Source of the DNA: Oscillospiraceae bacterium
GTDB taxonomy: Bacteria; Bacillota; Clostridia; Oscillospirales; Ruminococcaceae
NCBI GenBank assembly: GCA_022835495.1
Contig: BQOK01000001.1
Coordinates: forward strand, 2,232,001-2,296,000
Reading direction: 5' to 3'
DNA length: 64,000 nucleotides
Numbering within the stretch: the first letter of the stretch is position 1; every line of letters begins with the position of its first letter. Made by a program: the position numbers and the translations under genes. Shown here in pieces: positions 17,074-26,244 of this stretch. Below the pieces are notes generated by a model that was not told the DNA's origin, ran no database searches, and was given only the letters and a program-made list of their open reading frames with translations.

Positions 17074-18744
17074 ATGTCAGACGCACTTTTATTCGATTCG
17101 TTGTCCCTTTCCTCCCCGCTGGCACGCGCCGTTTCCGAGCTGGGCTATGCCGAAGCCACCAACATCCAGGCCCAGGCGATCCCTTACCTTTTAAATGGGC
17201 GGGACGTCATTGGCCGCAGCAGCACCGGCACGGGCAAGACCGCCGCGTTCGGCATTCCCGCCGTGGAATGTGTGGAAGGCGAAAACAAGCGCCCGCAGGT
17301 GCTGGTGCTCTCGCCCACCCGGGAGCTTGCAATGCAGATCGCGCGGGAAATGCAAAAATACGCAAAATACAAGGAGGGCGTCTGCATCGCCACCGTTTAC
17401 GGCGGCGCGCCCATGACCGACCAGATCCGCCTGTTAAAGCGCGCCAACATCGTGATCGGCACCCCGGGCCGCCTGATGGACCACCTGCGCCGCAAGACCC
17501 TCAAGCTCAGCGACATTAAAATGGTCGTGCTGGACGAAGCCGACGAAATGCTCAGCATGGGCTTTGTAGAGGACATTCAGACCATTCTGAAACAGGCCCC
17601 CGCCGCGCGGCAGACCGTGCTCTTTTCGGCCACCATGCCGCCGGCCATCCTCACCATTGCGGAAGAATTCCTCACAGATCCCCAGATGGTGGACGTGATG
17701 ACCGGCCAGGAAACCCAGGCGGACATCGAGCAGACCTATTACTACGTGCCGCACTCCAAAAAGCAGGAGGCGCTCTCGCTGCTTTTGCAGCACTCCGGCA
17801 GCCGCCGCGCCATCGTGTTCTGCAACACCAAAAGCATGGTCGACGAACTGGCGGCCCTTTTGCAGAAGCAGGGCGTCAAGGCCGCCGGCCTGCATGGCGA
17901 TATGACCCAGGCCCTGCGCTCCACCGTCATGCAGAGCTTCCGCAGCGGCAGCACCCGGGTTCTGGTCGCCACCGACGTGGCTGCCCGCGGCATCGACGTT
18001 TCCGACATCGACGCGGTCATCAATTTCGATCTGCCCCAAAGCTTTGAATATTACGTCCACCGCATTGGCCGTACCGGCCGCGCCGGCAAACAGGGCGTGT
18101 CCCAAACCTTGATCACCGATGCAAAGCAGGCTGCCACCCTGCGCAGTCTGATGCGGTTTACCGGCAGCAAAATCTCCGAGCGCAGCCTGCCCACGGGCCA
18201 GGATATGATGGAGCGCCGGGTGTCTGAAATGGCCGGGGAGCTTCTGCCGCTGCTGCAGCAGCCCGCGGGCCAGGCGGCACAGCTGCTGGTAAAGCGCCTG
18301 CAGGGCGGCGAGGCCTCCGGCATTGGCTCAGAGCAGATCGCGCTTGCGCTGGCCGAAAAGCTGCTGGGCGGCGACAGCCAGTTCAAAACGCTCGTTATGC
18401 CAAAGCTCAAGCCTGCCCCGCAGGCGGCCGGCAGCGCTTCCCCCATGGTCACCGTCACCGCAAACATCGGCCGCAGCGACCGGGTCATGCCCAACCACTT
18501 TGTGGGGGCCATTGCCGAAATTCTGGATATCCCGGGCAGCAGCGTGGGCAAGATCGACATTGGGCAGGAGGCAACGCGCATCGGCCTGCGGGAGGATGTT
18601 GCGGCCGCCCTTATGAACCACAAAAAGGCGATCCGCATCAACGGCCGGGAGGTCGCGTTCACCGTATCCCATGCCAAGCGGGGCGGCCGGCCGGCCGCCG
18701 ACCGCTCCAGGCGCGCGCCGCAGCGGCGCAAATCCGGCCGATAA
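17074..18744 (+). CDS. DEAD-box ATP-dependent RNA helicase with DbpA-type RNA-binding domain
   Basis: 556 residues from ATG 17074 (AGGAGAATTC upstream). Q motif region GYAEATNIQAQAI (about 25-37), motif I SSTGTGKT (49-56), PTREL, GTPGR, DEAD (154-157), SAT (185-187), then ARGIDV and HRIGRTGRAG in the second RecA domain. Residues about 460-540 form a DbpA-like RNA-binding domain (RVMPNHFVGAIAEI, REVAFTVSHAKRGG), and the tail is basic. DeaD/CshA/DbpA relatives unwind rRNA or mRNA during ribosome assembly and cold adaptation. The attenuator leader suggests that its own activity or a growth signal sets its level. Confidence 0.93.
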   Translation: MSDALLFDSLSLSSPLARAVSELGYAEATNIQAQAIPYLLNGRDVIGRSSTGTGKTAAFGIPAVECVEGENKRPQVLVLSPTRELAMQIAREMQKYAKYKEGVCIATVYGGAPMTDQIRLLKRANIVIGTPGRLMDHLRRKTLKLSDIKMVVLDEADEMLSMGFVEDIQTILKQAPAARQTVLFSATMPPAILTIAEEFLTDPQMVDVMTGQETQADIEQTYYYVPHSKKQEALSLLLQHSGSRRAIVFCNTKSMVDELAALLQKQGVKAAGLHGDMTQALRSTVMQSFRSGSTRVLVATDVAARGIDVSDIDAVINFDLPQSFEYYVHRIGRTGRAGKQGVSQTLITDAKQAATLRSLMRFTGSKISERSLPTGQDMMERRVSEMAGELLPLLQQPAGQAAQLLVKRLQGGEASGIGSEQIALALAEKLLGGDSQFKTLVMPKLKPAPQAAGSASPMVTVTANIGRSDRVMPNHFVGAIAEILDIPGSSVGKIDIGQEATRIGLREDVAAALMNHKKAIRINGREVAFTVSHAKRGGRPAADRSRRAPQRRKSGR

Positions 18745-18760
18745 ACACAAGTTCAAAATA

Positions 18761-18801
18761 AAAACACGGGGGCGCGGCCAATGGCCGCGCCCCCGTGTTT
18801 T
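18761..18801. terminator. Bidirectional terminator between convergent helicase and sugar-permease genes
   Basis: 19-bp perfect arms (18761-18779 and 18783-18801) with loop AAT; A-tract on one side and T-tract on the other serve both strands. Confidence 0.9.
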
Positions 18802-18828
18802 ATCCTTCAAATTCAGTTTCCTTGCACA

Positions 18829-19704
18829 TCAGCCCTTGATGGCGCCGCCGGTCACGCCGGCAATGATCTTGTCAGACAGGAATACATACAGCAGGAACGT
18901 GGGCGCAAACACAATCACCACGGCCGCAAACATTCCGCCGTAATCGTTGGTGTACTGCATGCCCTTCACCATGTTGTACAGGCCCACCGCAATGGGGCGC
19001 ACCCGCGCCTTGCTGGCGAACAGCATGGACATGAAGAACTCGTTCCAGATGGTGATAAAGTTGAAGATGGTCACCGTGATAATGCCGGGCTGTGCCAGGG
19101 GGAACATGATCTTCCAAAAGGTCTTGGTGGGGGTGCAGCCGTCAATGGCGGCCGCCTCCTCAAAGGTAAACGACAGGTTTTGGAAGAACGACAGCAGGAA
19201 GAAGATTGCGAAGGGCACGTTCATGGCAATGTACAAAAAGATGATCAGGCCCCGGGTGTTGGTAAGGCTCAGCTGGGTAATCACCGAGAACAGCGGCATA
19301 ACGATCATGATGACCGGAATGCCCAGCGCCGTGGCAAACATATTCTGCAGCAGCATGTTGCCCTTGAAGCGGAAGCGGGACAGCGCGTAGGCCGCAGGGG
19401 CCGACACCAGCACAATAAGGGTGCAGGAGATCGCGGTGTAAATGAGGGAGTTCACAAAGAACCCGCTCACCTTCTGCGATTTCCAGGCGTTGGTGTAGTT
19501 CTCCCAATGGAAGCCGGAAGCAAACTTAAACAGCTCGCCGCCCAATATCTCGCGGCTGGTCGAAAGCGAGGCCAGCATCACCCAGCCCACCAGCAGCACA
19601 GTGAACACCAGCCAGATGATGCACAGCAGATACCCAGGCAGCAGGGGCAGCTCCTTTTTCAGCTTAAAAGGCTCGCGGATCTTCTTTTCTTTTGTTTTGG
19701 CCAT
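18829..19704 (-). CDS. Carbohydrate ABC transporter permease (MalG/LacG type)
   Basis: 291 residues, six membrane segments and the cytosolic EAA loop EEAAAIDGCTPTKTFWKIMFPLAQPG (about residues 180-205) that contacts the ATPase. An N-terminal basic tail precedes segment 1. Start ATG 19704 follows GGGGGGAG. Third gene of the unit solute-binding protein, MalF-like, MalG-like; no ATPase gene accompanies them, as is usual for CUT1 importers sharing one MsmK-type ATPase. The glycan substrate is inferred from the adjacent GH112 and NahK genes. Confidence 0.92.
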   Translation of the reverse strand: MAKTKEKKIREPFKLKKELPLLPGYLLCIIWLVFTVLLVGWVMLASLSTSREILGGELFKFASGFHWENYTNAWKSQKVSGFFVNSLIYTAISCTLIVLVSAPAAYALSRFRFKGNMLLQNMFATALGIPVIMIVMPLFSVITQLSLTNTRGLIIFLYIAMNVPFAIFFLLSFFQNLSFTFEEAAAIDGCTPTKTFWKIMFPLAQPGIITVTIFNFITIWNEFFMSMLFASKARVRPIAVGLYNMVKGMQYTNDYGGMFAAVVIVFAPTFLLYVFLSDKIIAGVTGGAIKG

Positions 19705-19719
19705 TGTCTGCTCCCCCCT

Positions 19720-20661
19720 TTACAGTTCCACATCGTCGTTCTTGACGATGAAGTTGGTCAAAGCGAATACCAGCACCACCACAATGGCCATCATCACGCC
19801 GATGGCCGCGCCAATGCCGGAATTGCGCACCGCCTGCGAGGCGTTGGACGAACCGAACACAAGCTCATACATGTAGTTCAGCGGCATGACCGTCTGTGTG
19901 GAAAGGTTCACCGGGTCGAACACCTGGCCCCAGATAAAGAACCCCACGCTGGACACAGTCCACATCACAAGGTTTGTGCGGATGGCGCCCCGCAGCAGCG
20001 GCAGGGTGATAAAGCGGAACTTCTGGAACACGTTGGCGCCCTCAATGGTGGCGGCCTCGTAGTAATCGTTTCCGATCCGCTCAATGCCGCTCATAAAGAT
20101 CAGCATATGATAGCCCACCATGCCAAAGCAATAAGCCAGCAGCATGCTCCAGAATTTATGGGTGGGGTCGGTCCACAGCACATTGTCCACGCCGAACCAG
20201 CCCAGAATGGTGTTCAAAAGGCCGTAGTCCTCCTTGCTGAGGGCGTAATACAGCCACATGGTACCCATGGCCACCGCCGACACAAGGTTCGGTAAGTAGA
20301 TCACGCTGCGGAAAAAGCTCTTGCCCCGCAGGCCGCTGGTCAGCACCACCGCGTACACCAGCGCCAGCAGCATCACCGCCACACCGCCGATCAGCCACAG
20401 CTTGCCCAGGTTGAGCATGGCCGATTTGAACAGGGTGTCGTTAAAAGAATCGATGTAGTTGGTCACACCGTTGAAGCTCCATGTGGAGACCGGGTCCGTC
20501 ACGCCTTCCACCTTGAAAAAGCTCATCACGATGGTGCGGATCGACGGGTACAGGAACACGATCAGATACAGCAGCACTGCGGGGGTGAGAAACATTACCA
20601 GCATTGGTTTGTTCCGGTTGCGCAGCGGGCTGCCAGACTTTTTCTCTTTTTGCTTTGCCAT
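19720..20661 (-). CDS. Carbohydrate ABC transporter permease (MalF/LacF type)
   Basis: 313 residues from ATG 20661 (GGAGG nine bases upstream; a longer frame to 20709 lacks a ribosome site). Six membrane segments and the EAA loop YEAATIEGANVFQKFRFITLPLL. It partners the MalG-like permease 15 bases downstream. The terminator hairpin between this gene and the binding-protein gene should make the binding protein more abundant than the permeases. Confidence 0.92.
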   Translation of the reverse strand: MAKQKEKKSGSPLRNRNKPMLVMFLTPAVLLYLIVFLYPSIRTIVMSFFKVEGVTDPVSTWSFNGVTNYIDSFNDTLFKSAMLNLGKLWLIGGVAVMLLALVYAVVLTSGLRGKSFFRSVIYLPNLVSAVAMGTMWLYYALSKEDYGLLNTILGWFGVDNVLWTDPTHKFWSMLLAYCFGMVGYHMLIFMSGIERIGNDYYEAATIEGANVFQKFRFITLPLLRGAIRTNLVMWTVSSVGFFIWGQVFDPVNLSTQTVMPLNYMYELVFGSSNASQAVRNSGIGAAIGVMMAIVVVLVFALTNFIVKNDDVEL

Positions 20662-20727
20662 AGCACACGGCCTCCATTCGTTTTTTCCAACAGAACCACC
20701 GCCGTTCACGCGCGGCGGCCGCTCATA

Positions 20728-20762
20728 TAAAAGCAGGGCGGCGGCATTGCCGCCGCCCTGCT
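20728..20762 (-). terminator. Partial terminator between binding-protein and permease genes
   Basis: 13-bp perfect arms (20733-20745 and 20749-20761, loop of 3) followed on the minus strand by TTTTAT. This is the common way to lower permease expression relative to the binding protein. Confidence 0.8.
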
Positions 20763-20784
20763 GTGTGCCGGGTTGGGAAATTAC

Positions 20785-22101
20785 TCAGGCGCTCTTCTGG
20801 GTCTTGCCGAACGCATCGGCAAAGCCCTTGGCGTCCAGCTTGCCGCTGATCATCATGGCCATGTTGGTCTTGATGGCAGCGTTTACGTTGGCGTCGTTCT
20901 CCATATCCACAGCCCAGGAAAGGCGCTGGGTGGTGTTGTCGATGCAGGCCTTGGCGTCAGCCAGGGCAGCGGGCCAGGTGGCGTCGTTGGCCATGGGCAC
21001 GCCCATGCTGTCGTCGGCCAGCTTCTGGTCCCATTCACCGCTGGTCAGCCACTGGATCAGGGCAAACGCGGCGTTGGGGTATTTGGTGTCCTTGTTGATG
21101 GCGAAGCACTGGGCGCCAAAGTTGTTGCTCTCAGCGCCGTCGCCGCCCTCGGCGATGTTGGGCAGCGCGAACGCGCCCCACTGGAAGCCTTCCGGGGTCT
21201 GGTTCTTAACTTCGTTGGGCAGCCAGGTGCCGTTCAGGTACATGGCAACACTGCCGTCGGCGATGTTGCTCTGGCCGGCGGGGTACACGTTGCCGGCAGC
21301 GCGGGGGTCGATGTAGCCCTTGCTGATCAGGGTTTCCAGCACTTCAGCAGTCTTCAGCACGGCTTCGTTGGTGAAGTCGCCGCCGGCCACAGCCTTGGTG
21401 GTTTCAAACCCAGCCACACGGTCCATCAGGTATCCGAACAGAGCGGCCATGTAGGCGTCGTCCACAGTCATGGGGATCACGCCGGCGCCCTTCAGGGCTT
21501 CACAGTCGGCCAGGAACTCGTCCCAGGTGGTGGGCACGGCGGTGATGCCGGCCTTGGTAAAGGCTTCCTTGTTGTACATCACAACAAAGGTGGAGGGCTG
21601 GTAGGGCACGCTCTTCAGGCTGCCGCCGCCCAGCTCTTTGGCCAGGTTGATCAGGGTGGCGTTCTGGGCGCCGTTCAGGGCGGAAGCGTCGTACATCGCC
21701 TGGATGTCCAGCAGGTAGCTGCCCCAGGTGTTGTTCACGCGCTCAATGTCCTCGTCGAACACGTCAATGGTTTCGCCGGCGTCCAGCGCGGGCTGCAGGG
21801 TCTTGCGGGTGTCGCGGGAACCGGCGAAGTTCACTTCAACTTCCACGCCGGTCTCATCGGTAAAGGCCTCAATGGCAGCGGCAATCGCCATGCCCTGGGG
21901 CTCGGTCTCCGCCCACATGGGCCAGTAGACCAGTTTGGCGCCATCTTCGATGGCGCCGGCCGTCGCCGGTGCACTGGCGGGCGTGCTGTCACCGCCGGTG
22001 GAAGCCGGCGTGCTGGCGGGAGTGGAAGTGCCGCCGCCGCAGCCCACCATAAAGGTGAGGGCCATGGCCAGCGCCAAAACGATGCAAAGTACCTTTTTCA
22101 T
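20785..22101 (-). CDS. Extracellular sugar-binding lipoprotein of the ABC transporter
   Basis: 438 residues. A lipoprotein signal peptide ends in MVGC (lipidated Cys21), followed by a Ser/Thr/Pro-rich linker (about 25-55) and an SBP_bac_1 fold body (FAGSRDTRKTLQPALDAGE, WLTSGEWDQKL). It captures the glycan outside the membrane and delivers it to the two permeases. Start ATG 22101 follows AGGAGGTAACT. The promoter block upstream is nearly the same as that of the GH112 gene, pointing to common control. Candidate ligands are lacto-N-biose and galacto-N-biose, inferred from neighbours. Confidence 0.92.
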   Translation of the reverse strand: MKKVLCIVLALAMALTFMVGCGGGTSTPASTPASTGGDSTPASAPATAGAIEDGAKLVYWPMWAETEPQGMAIAAAIEAFTDETGVEVEVNFAGSRDTRKTLQPALDAGETIDVFDEDIERVNNTWGSYLLDIQAMYDASALNGAQNATLINLAKELGGGSLKSVPYQPSTFVVMYNKEAFTKAGITAVPTTWDEFLADCEALKGAGVIPMTVDDAYMAALFGYLMDRVAGFETTKAVAGGDFTNEAVLKTAEVLETLISKGYIDPRAAGNVYPAGQSNIADGSVAMYLNGTWLPNEVKNQTPEGFQWGAFALPNIAEGGDGAESNNFGAQCFAINKDTKYPNAAFALIQWLTSGEWDQKLADDSMGVPMANDATWPAALADAKACIDNTTQRLSWAVDMENDANVNAAIKTNMAMMISGKLDAKGFADAFGKTQKSA

Positions 22102-22156
22102 AGTTACCTCCTATGTTCGTCGTGCAGCGGGAGAATCCGCCGCAAGCTCTGTTTCC

Positions 22157-22224
22157 AGTATACCTTTTTGCAGAAAGTTAACAATAAAATTCTTGCGATT
22201 GTTTTTAGAAATATTGTCTTTTTG
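22157..22224 (-). promoter_or_regulatory. Promoter and conserved upstream block of the binding-protein gene
   Basis: -10 TATACT (22157-22162), 16-base spacer, -35 TTGTTA (22179-22184). A 48-bp block (22177-22224) aligns without gaps to 24885-24932 before the GH112 gene, 38 of 48 bases identical, and covers the -35 and the region just upstream, where an AraC-type activator would bind. Confidence 0.75.
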
Positions 22225-22524
22225 ACATTTGGAATAATATTTTGTTTTTCTTTTGTTATTTTTAGTGCACAATCTCCACAAAAGCTTTTTTGTTCTCTTT
22301 GGCAGAATGCCGAAACCCCTTTTTTGTTCAAGTTTGAGCAATATTTTCAAAGAATTTTTTGATCTTAATTCCAAAATCACATATCTTTTGTTTTTTTCTG
22401 GAAATTTAAAAAGATTCCCAGAAATGCGGTTTTCCGGTCATGTTTCGGTGGGTTTATAATTCTTGCCGCCGAAACCCCAGCAATATACATACATCTGTTT
22501 TCACCAGAAGGACAACTCTTTTCC
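22225..22524. other. AT-rich intergenic stretch without recognisable gene
   Basis: Strongly AT-rich for this chromosome, with several poly-T tracts. I see no convincing coding region, tRNA or hairpin in it. It may hold further upstream activator sites or curved DNA. Confidence 0.5.
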
Positions 22525-22572
22525 GGAAAAGCAGCCTTCAGGAACCCCGCGGGCGTGGTTCCTAAAGGCTGC
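22525..22572 (-). terminator. Terminator of the GH112 gene
   Basis: Arms GCAGCCTT-AGGAACC type (22531-22546 with 22557-22572) followed on the minus strand by TTTTCC; separates the GH112 unit from the transporter unit. Confidence 0.75.
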
Positions 22573-22604
22573 CGCAGCAAATTCAAAAAACGCCGGGGGG
22601 CCGC

Positions 22605-24764
22605 TCAGATCTCGTACCAGCGGATCTCGTTGGCTTCCATCGCCAGCTCAAAGCAGCTGCCGTCGCCCTTGTATACGGTGGTGACCTGGGGCTCGTAGGT
22701 GTTGTTCACCACGCAGTATTTGCCGTTCTTCACATAGGCGTGCACTTCCACATTAAAGTTCGAGCTAAACCACCTGTGCAGCTCTTCTTCCGCGCGGGCC
22801 GCCCACAAAATGCTGCGGTACAGCACCCGGCTGTTTTCAAAGCTGTAGGGCAGGCCGCTGATATACACCGTGCGCCCGGCGCCGAACTCGTTCACCGCCA
22901 TCTGCACTTCCTTTTCACGCTGTACCAGCACCTGGGCTCCTTCCAGGGCGTAAATGCTCTTTTTGCCCTCGCCGAAATCCATTTCCTTTGTGCAGTCCGC
23001 CAGAATAAAGTGGCCGGGGTGCTCTTCCCAGTTGTACTTGTCGTAATTCAGGGTAAAACCGGTTTCTTTTTCCACTCCCATCGCCGTGGCGAGCTGCAGG
23101 TAACGGCCCTGATATTGGTGGCCGGCAGGCTCGCCCACGCCGATAAAGCCGCCGCCGCGGTGGATAAAGCCCTTGATCGCCGCCGCAACGGCCGGCTTTT
23201 CCCACCAAACGCCGCCGGTGTGGGCGGTGTCGCCGTCGCCCACATTGATGATCACATCTACGGCGTCCAGCAGGGCCGGGTCCGCTTCAATGTCCTCAAA
23301 GCTGATGAATTTCACGTCGAACGGCGCGCCCGAGAGCGCCTCGATCACCCCGGCATAGCTGTAATTCTGCTTTTGATACAGCGCGTGGTGCACCATATGG
23401 CAGCCCCAGCTGCGGGCTTTGCCCCAGGCGTTCAGCACCGCCACGGTCTTCACACAGTAGGGCGTGGTGCCCTTGATGTTGTCGTACAGGGTGCGGAACT
23501 CGTCGCACACGCTCTCAATGTAATCCACAAATTCCGGGAAATCCAGCGCCAGCTTCAGGTAACCGCCGTAGCCGATGCGGTCAATCGGGCTGCGCAGAAT
23601 GGCACGGCGGGCGGTAACCCAGTTCTCCTTTGCCTCCCGCACCGGGTCGCCCCCCTCGTAGAAGGTGTCGGGGAAGAAATAGGGCAAAAAGCGCCCCTCG
23701 GTATACTTCACGCCCGGGATGTCGCTGATCAGGCGCAGGGTGCTGCCGTTGCCCACGCTGCCCACCACCGAATCAATGCCAATGGTGGCAAACTCCGGCA
23801 TAAAGGGCTCGGTGCCGATCCAGTGATCACCCAAAAACATCATGGCCTCACACCCCAGCTCGTGGGTGATGTCCACCATTTCCTTGGCGAGCCTCGCCAC
23901 CTCGCGGCGCTGAAACGCCATAAAATCCCGGAACTCTTTGCCCGGCACGCGGTACTGGTTGTTGTAATACCCCTGGTCAATGATGTATTCCGGGCGGAAC
24001 GGGTAACCCGCCTCCTGTTCGAACTGCTCCAGGATATAGGGGCTCACACTGGCGGAATAGCCGTACCAGTCCACATATTTTTCCCGCTTCAGTTCGTCGA
24101 ACACCAGGGTAAACTGGTGGAAGAAGGTGGTGTAGCGGATCACGTTCACATACGGGTGCTCCTGGATGAACCGGCGCAGCCGCTCCATGGTGAACTTGTG
24201 GGTCTTGGGCTGGCGCACGTCAAAGGTGATCTGATGCTCAAAATCCTTCCAGTCGTTGACCACGGCGTTGTACATATGTACAGGGTCCCAGATCAGGTAC
24301 GCCAAAAAGCTGACCGTGTAATCGTGGTAGGCCTCGGGCGCGGGGATCACGACCCGGCCGTTCTCATAGTGCCACGCCTGGGCGGGCAGCGGCTTGCCCG
24401 CAGTCCGGTCCATGACCTCCCACCAGCGCGCCGGGTCATCCCTCTCGTTCACCTGCATCAATTCCGGGCTCACCCCCTGCATCAGGGGGATGGAAAGCGC
24501 TTCCCCTGTGGCGGTGTGAAACCCAGTCATGATATAGCACTGCTGCACCTCGTCCGGGTTTTGCTTTGCCCAGGCGTTGTCCTTGCGGGTGGTGTAATAG
24601 GTCGAGTAAATCTTGGCCCCCACCTTGGTCAGCTCGGTGGGAAATTCCGTGCCGTCGCAATCCCGGATCGCGTCCGCGCCCCACCGTTTCAGAATATCAA
24701 TCGTTTCAGGCACCACGTCCAGGTTTGTGGGGATCGTGACCCTGCCCCTGCTTTTTTCACTCAT
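22605..24764 (-). CDS. lnpA: GH112 1,3-beta-galactosyl-N-acetylhexosamine phosphorylase
   Basis: 719 residues, full length for GH112. It phosphorolyses lacto-N-biose I or galacto-N-biose to galactose-1-phosphate plus GlcNAc or GalNAc in the cytosol. The catalytic-acid motif LGDHWIGTEP puts Asp at residue 313, the same number as in the characterised Bifidobacterium longum enzyme. The N-terminal RVTIPTNLDVVPETIDILKRWGADAIRDCDGTEFP is also typical. Start ATG 24764 follows GGAGGG. Binding protein, permeases and NahK lie close by, as in the bifidobacterial lnp locus. Alternative within GH112: galactosyl-rhamnose phosphorylase, made less likely by NahK. Confidence 0.93.
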   Translation of the reverse strand: MSEKSRGRVTIPTNLDVVPETIDILKRWGADAIRDCDGTEFPTELTKVGAKIYSTYYTTRKDNAWAKQNPDEVQQCYIMTGFHTATGEALSIPLMQGVSPELMQVNERDDPARWWEVMDRTAGKPLPAQAWHYENGRVVIPAPEAYHDYTVSFLAYLIWDPVHMYNAVVNDWKDFEHQITFDVRQPKTHKFTMERLRRFIQEHPYVNVIRYTTFFHQFTLVFDELKREKYVDWYGYSASVSPYILEQFEQEAGYPFRPEYIIDQGYYNNQYRVPGKEFRDFMAFQRREVARLAKEMVDITHELGCEAMMFLGDHWIGTEPFMPEFATIGIDSVVGSVGNGSTLRLISDIPGVKYTEGRFLPYFFPDTFYEGGDPVREAKENWVTARRAILRSPIDRIGYGGYLKLALDFPEFVDYIESVCDEFRTLYDNIKGTTPYCVKTVAVLNAWGKARSWGCHMVHHALYQKQNYSYAGVIEALSGAPFDVKFISFEDIEADPALLDAVDVIINVGDGDTAHTGGVWWEKPAVAAAIKGFIHRGGGFIGVGEPAGHQYQGRYLQLATAMGVEKETGFTLNYDKYNWEEHPGHFILADCTKEMDFGEGKKSIYALEGAQVLVQREKEVQMAVNEFGAGRTVYISGLPYSFENSRVLYRSILWAARAEEELHRWFSSNFNVEVHAYVKNGKYCVVNNTYEPQVTTVYKGDGSCFELAMEANEIRWYEI

Positions 24765-24864
24765 AATTCAGGCCCTCCATCTGCTTTTTGCGGCGGCGGC
24801 CCCGCCGCTTCACTGCCGGCGCTCCCGCCCGTTCCTGCCGGGGAGCCGCCGTATGTCCCATTTC

Positions 24865-24932
24865 AGTATACTTTTTCCGTACAAGTTAACAACAAGATTG
24901 TTGCGCTTTTTTTTATTCATATTGCCCTTTTG
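24865..24932 (-). promoter_or_regulatory. Promoter and conserved upstream block of lnpA
   Basis: -10 TATACT (24865-24870), 16-base spacer, -35 TTGTTA (24887-24892), and the 48-bp block (24885-24932) shared with the binding-protein gene. From 24933 to 25075 the sequence is AT-rich with nothing else recognisable. Confidence 0.75.
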
Positions 24933-25075
24933 TGAGTTGCTCCATTAAGTAATATAAGAAGTCCTCTTTTTTTGTACACATTCTCCACAACGCATCCCCT
25001 GCTTTGTAATGCAGATTGCCCAATTCACATTTTTTTACCTCCTTTTGAAGATTTTGACCTCTTGCCGAATTTTAA

Positions 25076-25104
25076 TTGCATCCATCACCCGATTGCGTTA
25101 TAAT
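25076..25104 (+). promoter_or_regulatory. Promoter of the AraC-type regulator
   Basis: -35 TTGCAT (25076-25081), 17-base spacer, -10 TATAAT (25099-25104). Confidence 0.75.
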
Positions 25105-25191
25105 CAAAACGGCAAAGCTTTGCCGAAAGTTCGCTTTATATTGCTTACTTTTAAAGCAACATCTCAAAATTTTCAGGAAGCGGGATTCACC

Positions 25192-26064
25192 ATGAGCAAT
25201 AAACGCTACGACCTGGTAAGCCCGGGGGGCTCCCTCGCAAGCCACAAGGCCGCCAAGCTTTTATATGTAAGCACCGCAAAGTATGGGGGCGATTGGCACA
25301 GCCTGCCCCATACACACGGCTGCACCGAGCTGTTCTATGTGGTGGGGGGCCTGGGCCAGTTCCGCATTATGGATACCATGCTCTCGGTGGTGCAGGACGA
25401 TATGGTCATCGTGAACCCGCAGGTGGAGCACACCGAAGTAAGCCTGAACGCCCACCCCATGGAATACATCGTACTGGGTGTGGAGGGGCTGGAATTTGCC
25501 GCCGCAGGCAGCGGCGACGGCCGCTACAGCCTGTTCAATTTCCGGCGCGGCCGGGAAGAGCTGCTGGCGCTGCTGCGCAGCATCCTGCGCGAGATCGAGC
25601 AAAAGACCGAGGGGTACGAGCTGGTGTGCCAGAACCTGCTGGAGATCCTTGTGGTGCTTTTAATGCGCCACACCGATTTTTCGCTCATTGTAGCGCCCGC
25701 CCGCCGCTCCAGCAAGGAATGCGCGGCGGTAAAGCGCTACATCGACGCCAATTTTAAAGAGAGCATCACCCTGGACCAGCTTGCTGAAATGGCCCATGTG
25801 AACAAGTATTACTTAGTGCACTCCTTCAGCAAGGAATACGAGATTTCGCCCATCAACTACCTCATTGAGCGGCGCGTGCAGGAAAGCTGTTATCTGTTGT
25901 GCGATACCGACCACTCGCTCTCGCAGATTTCCCATATGATGGGTTTTTCCTCCCCCAGTTATTTTTCCCAAAGCTTTCGCAAGACCATGGGCATGAGCCC
26001 CATGGAATACCGCAAAAAAAAGCGGGCCGAACGGGCCTCTTTCAGCAAAAATGAAGCCGACTGA
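25192..26064 (+). CDS. AraC-family transcriptional regulator with cupin sensor
   Basis: 290 residues from ATG 25192 (CAGGAAG upstream; 25099-25104 is the -10 box, so longer starts are excluded). Residues about 30-150 are an AraC-type cupin (LPHTHGCTELFYVVGGLGQF). Two helix-turn-helix motifs occupy about 190-285 (SITLDQLAEMAHVNKYYLVHSFSKEY; SLSQISHMMGFSSPSYFSQSFRK). Divergent to lnpA, upstream of the nucleotidyltransferase. It very likely activates lnpA and the transporter through the conserved 48-bp blocks in response to a sugar; the ligand is not known. Confidence 0.9.
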   Translation: MSNKRYDLVSPGGSLASHKAAKLLYVSTAKYGGDWHSLPHTHGCTELFYVVGGLGQFRIMDTMLSVVQDDMVIVNPQVEHTEVSLNAHPMEYIVLGVEGLEFAAAGSGDGRYSLFNFRRGREELLALLRSILREIEQKTEGYELVCQNLLEILVVLLMRHTDFSLIVAPARRSSKECAAVKRYIDANFKESITLDQLAEMAHVNKYYLVHSFSKEYEISPINYLIERRVQESCYLLCDTDHSLSQISHMMGFSSPSYFSQSFRKTMGMSPMEYRKKKRAERASFSKNEAD

Positions 26065-26244
26065 CTCTTTTGGACAAAACGCAAAGCATTTTGTGCGCAT
26101 CGAAACCCGATTGTGCAAATATTGTGCAGACAAAGCCATTCCCGAAACCGGACGTATTGATTACAATGGTAGCAGATCGTCCCGCTCTGGCGCGGACCTA
26201 TGCGATAAAACACCCAAAAACGCATGAAAAAGGAGAAAACAGCT

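Noticed and set aside
22740-24935. Long open frame on the plus strand opposite lnpA
   Set aside because: High-GC codon shadow of a full-length GH112 gene; His/Val/Gly-rich composition, no motif and no ribosome site.
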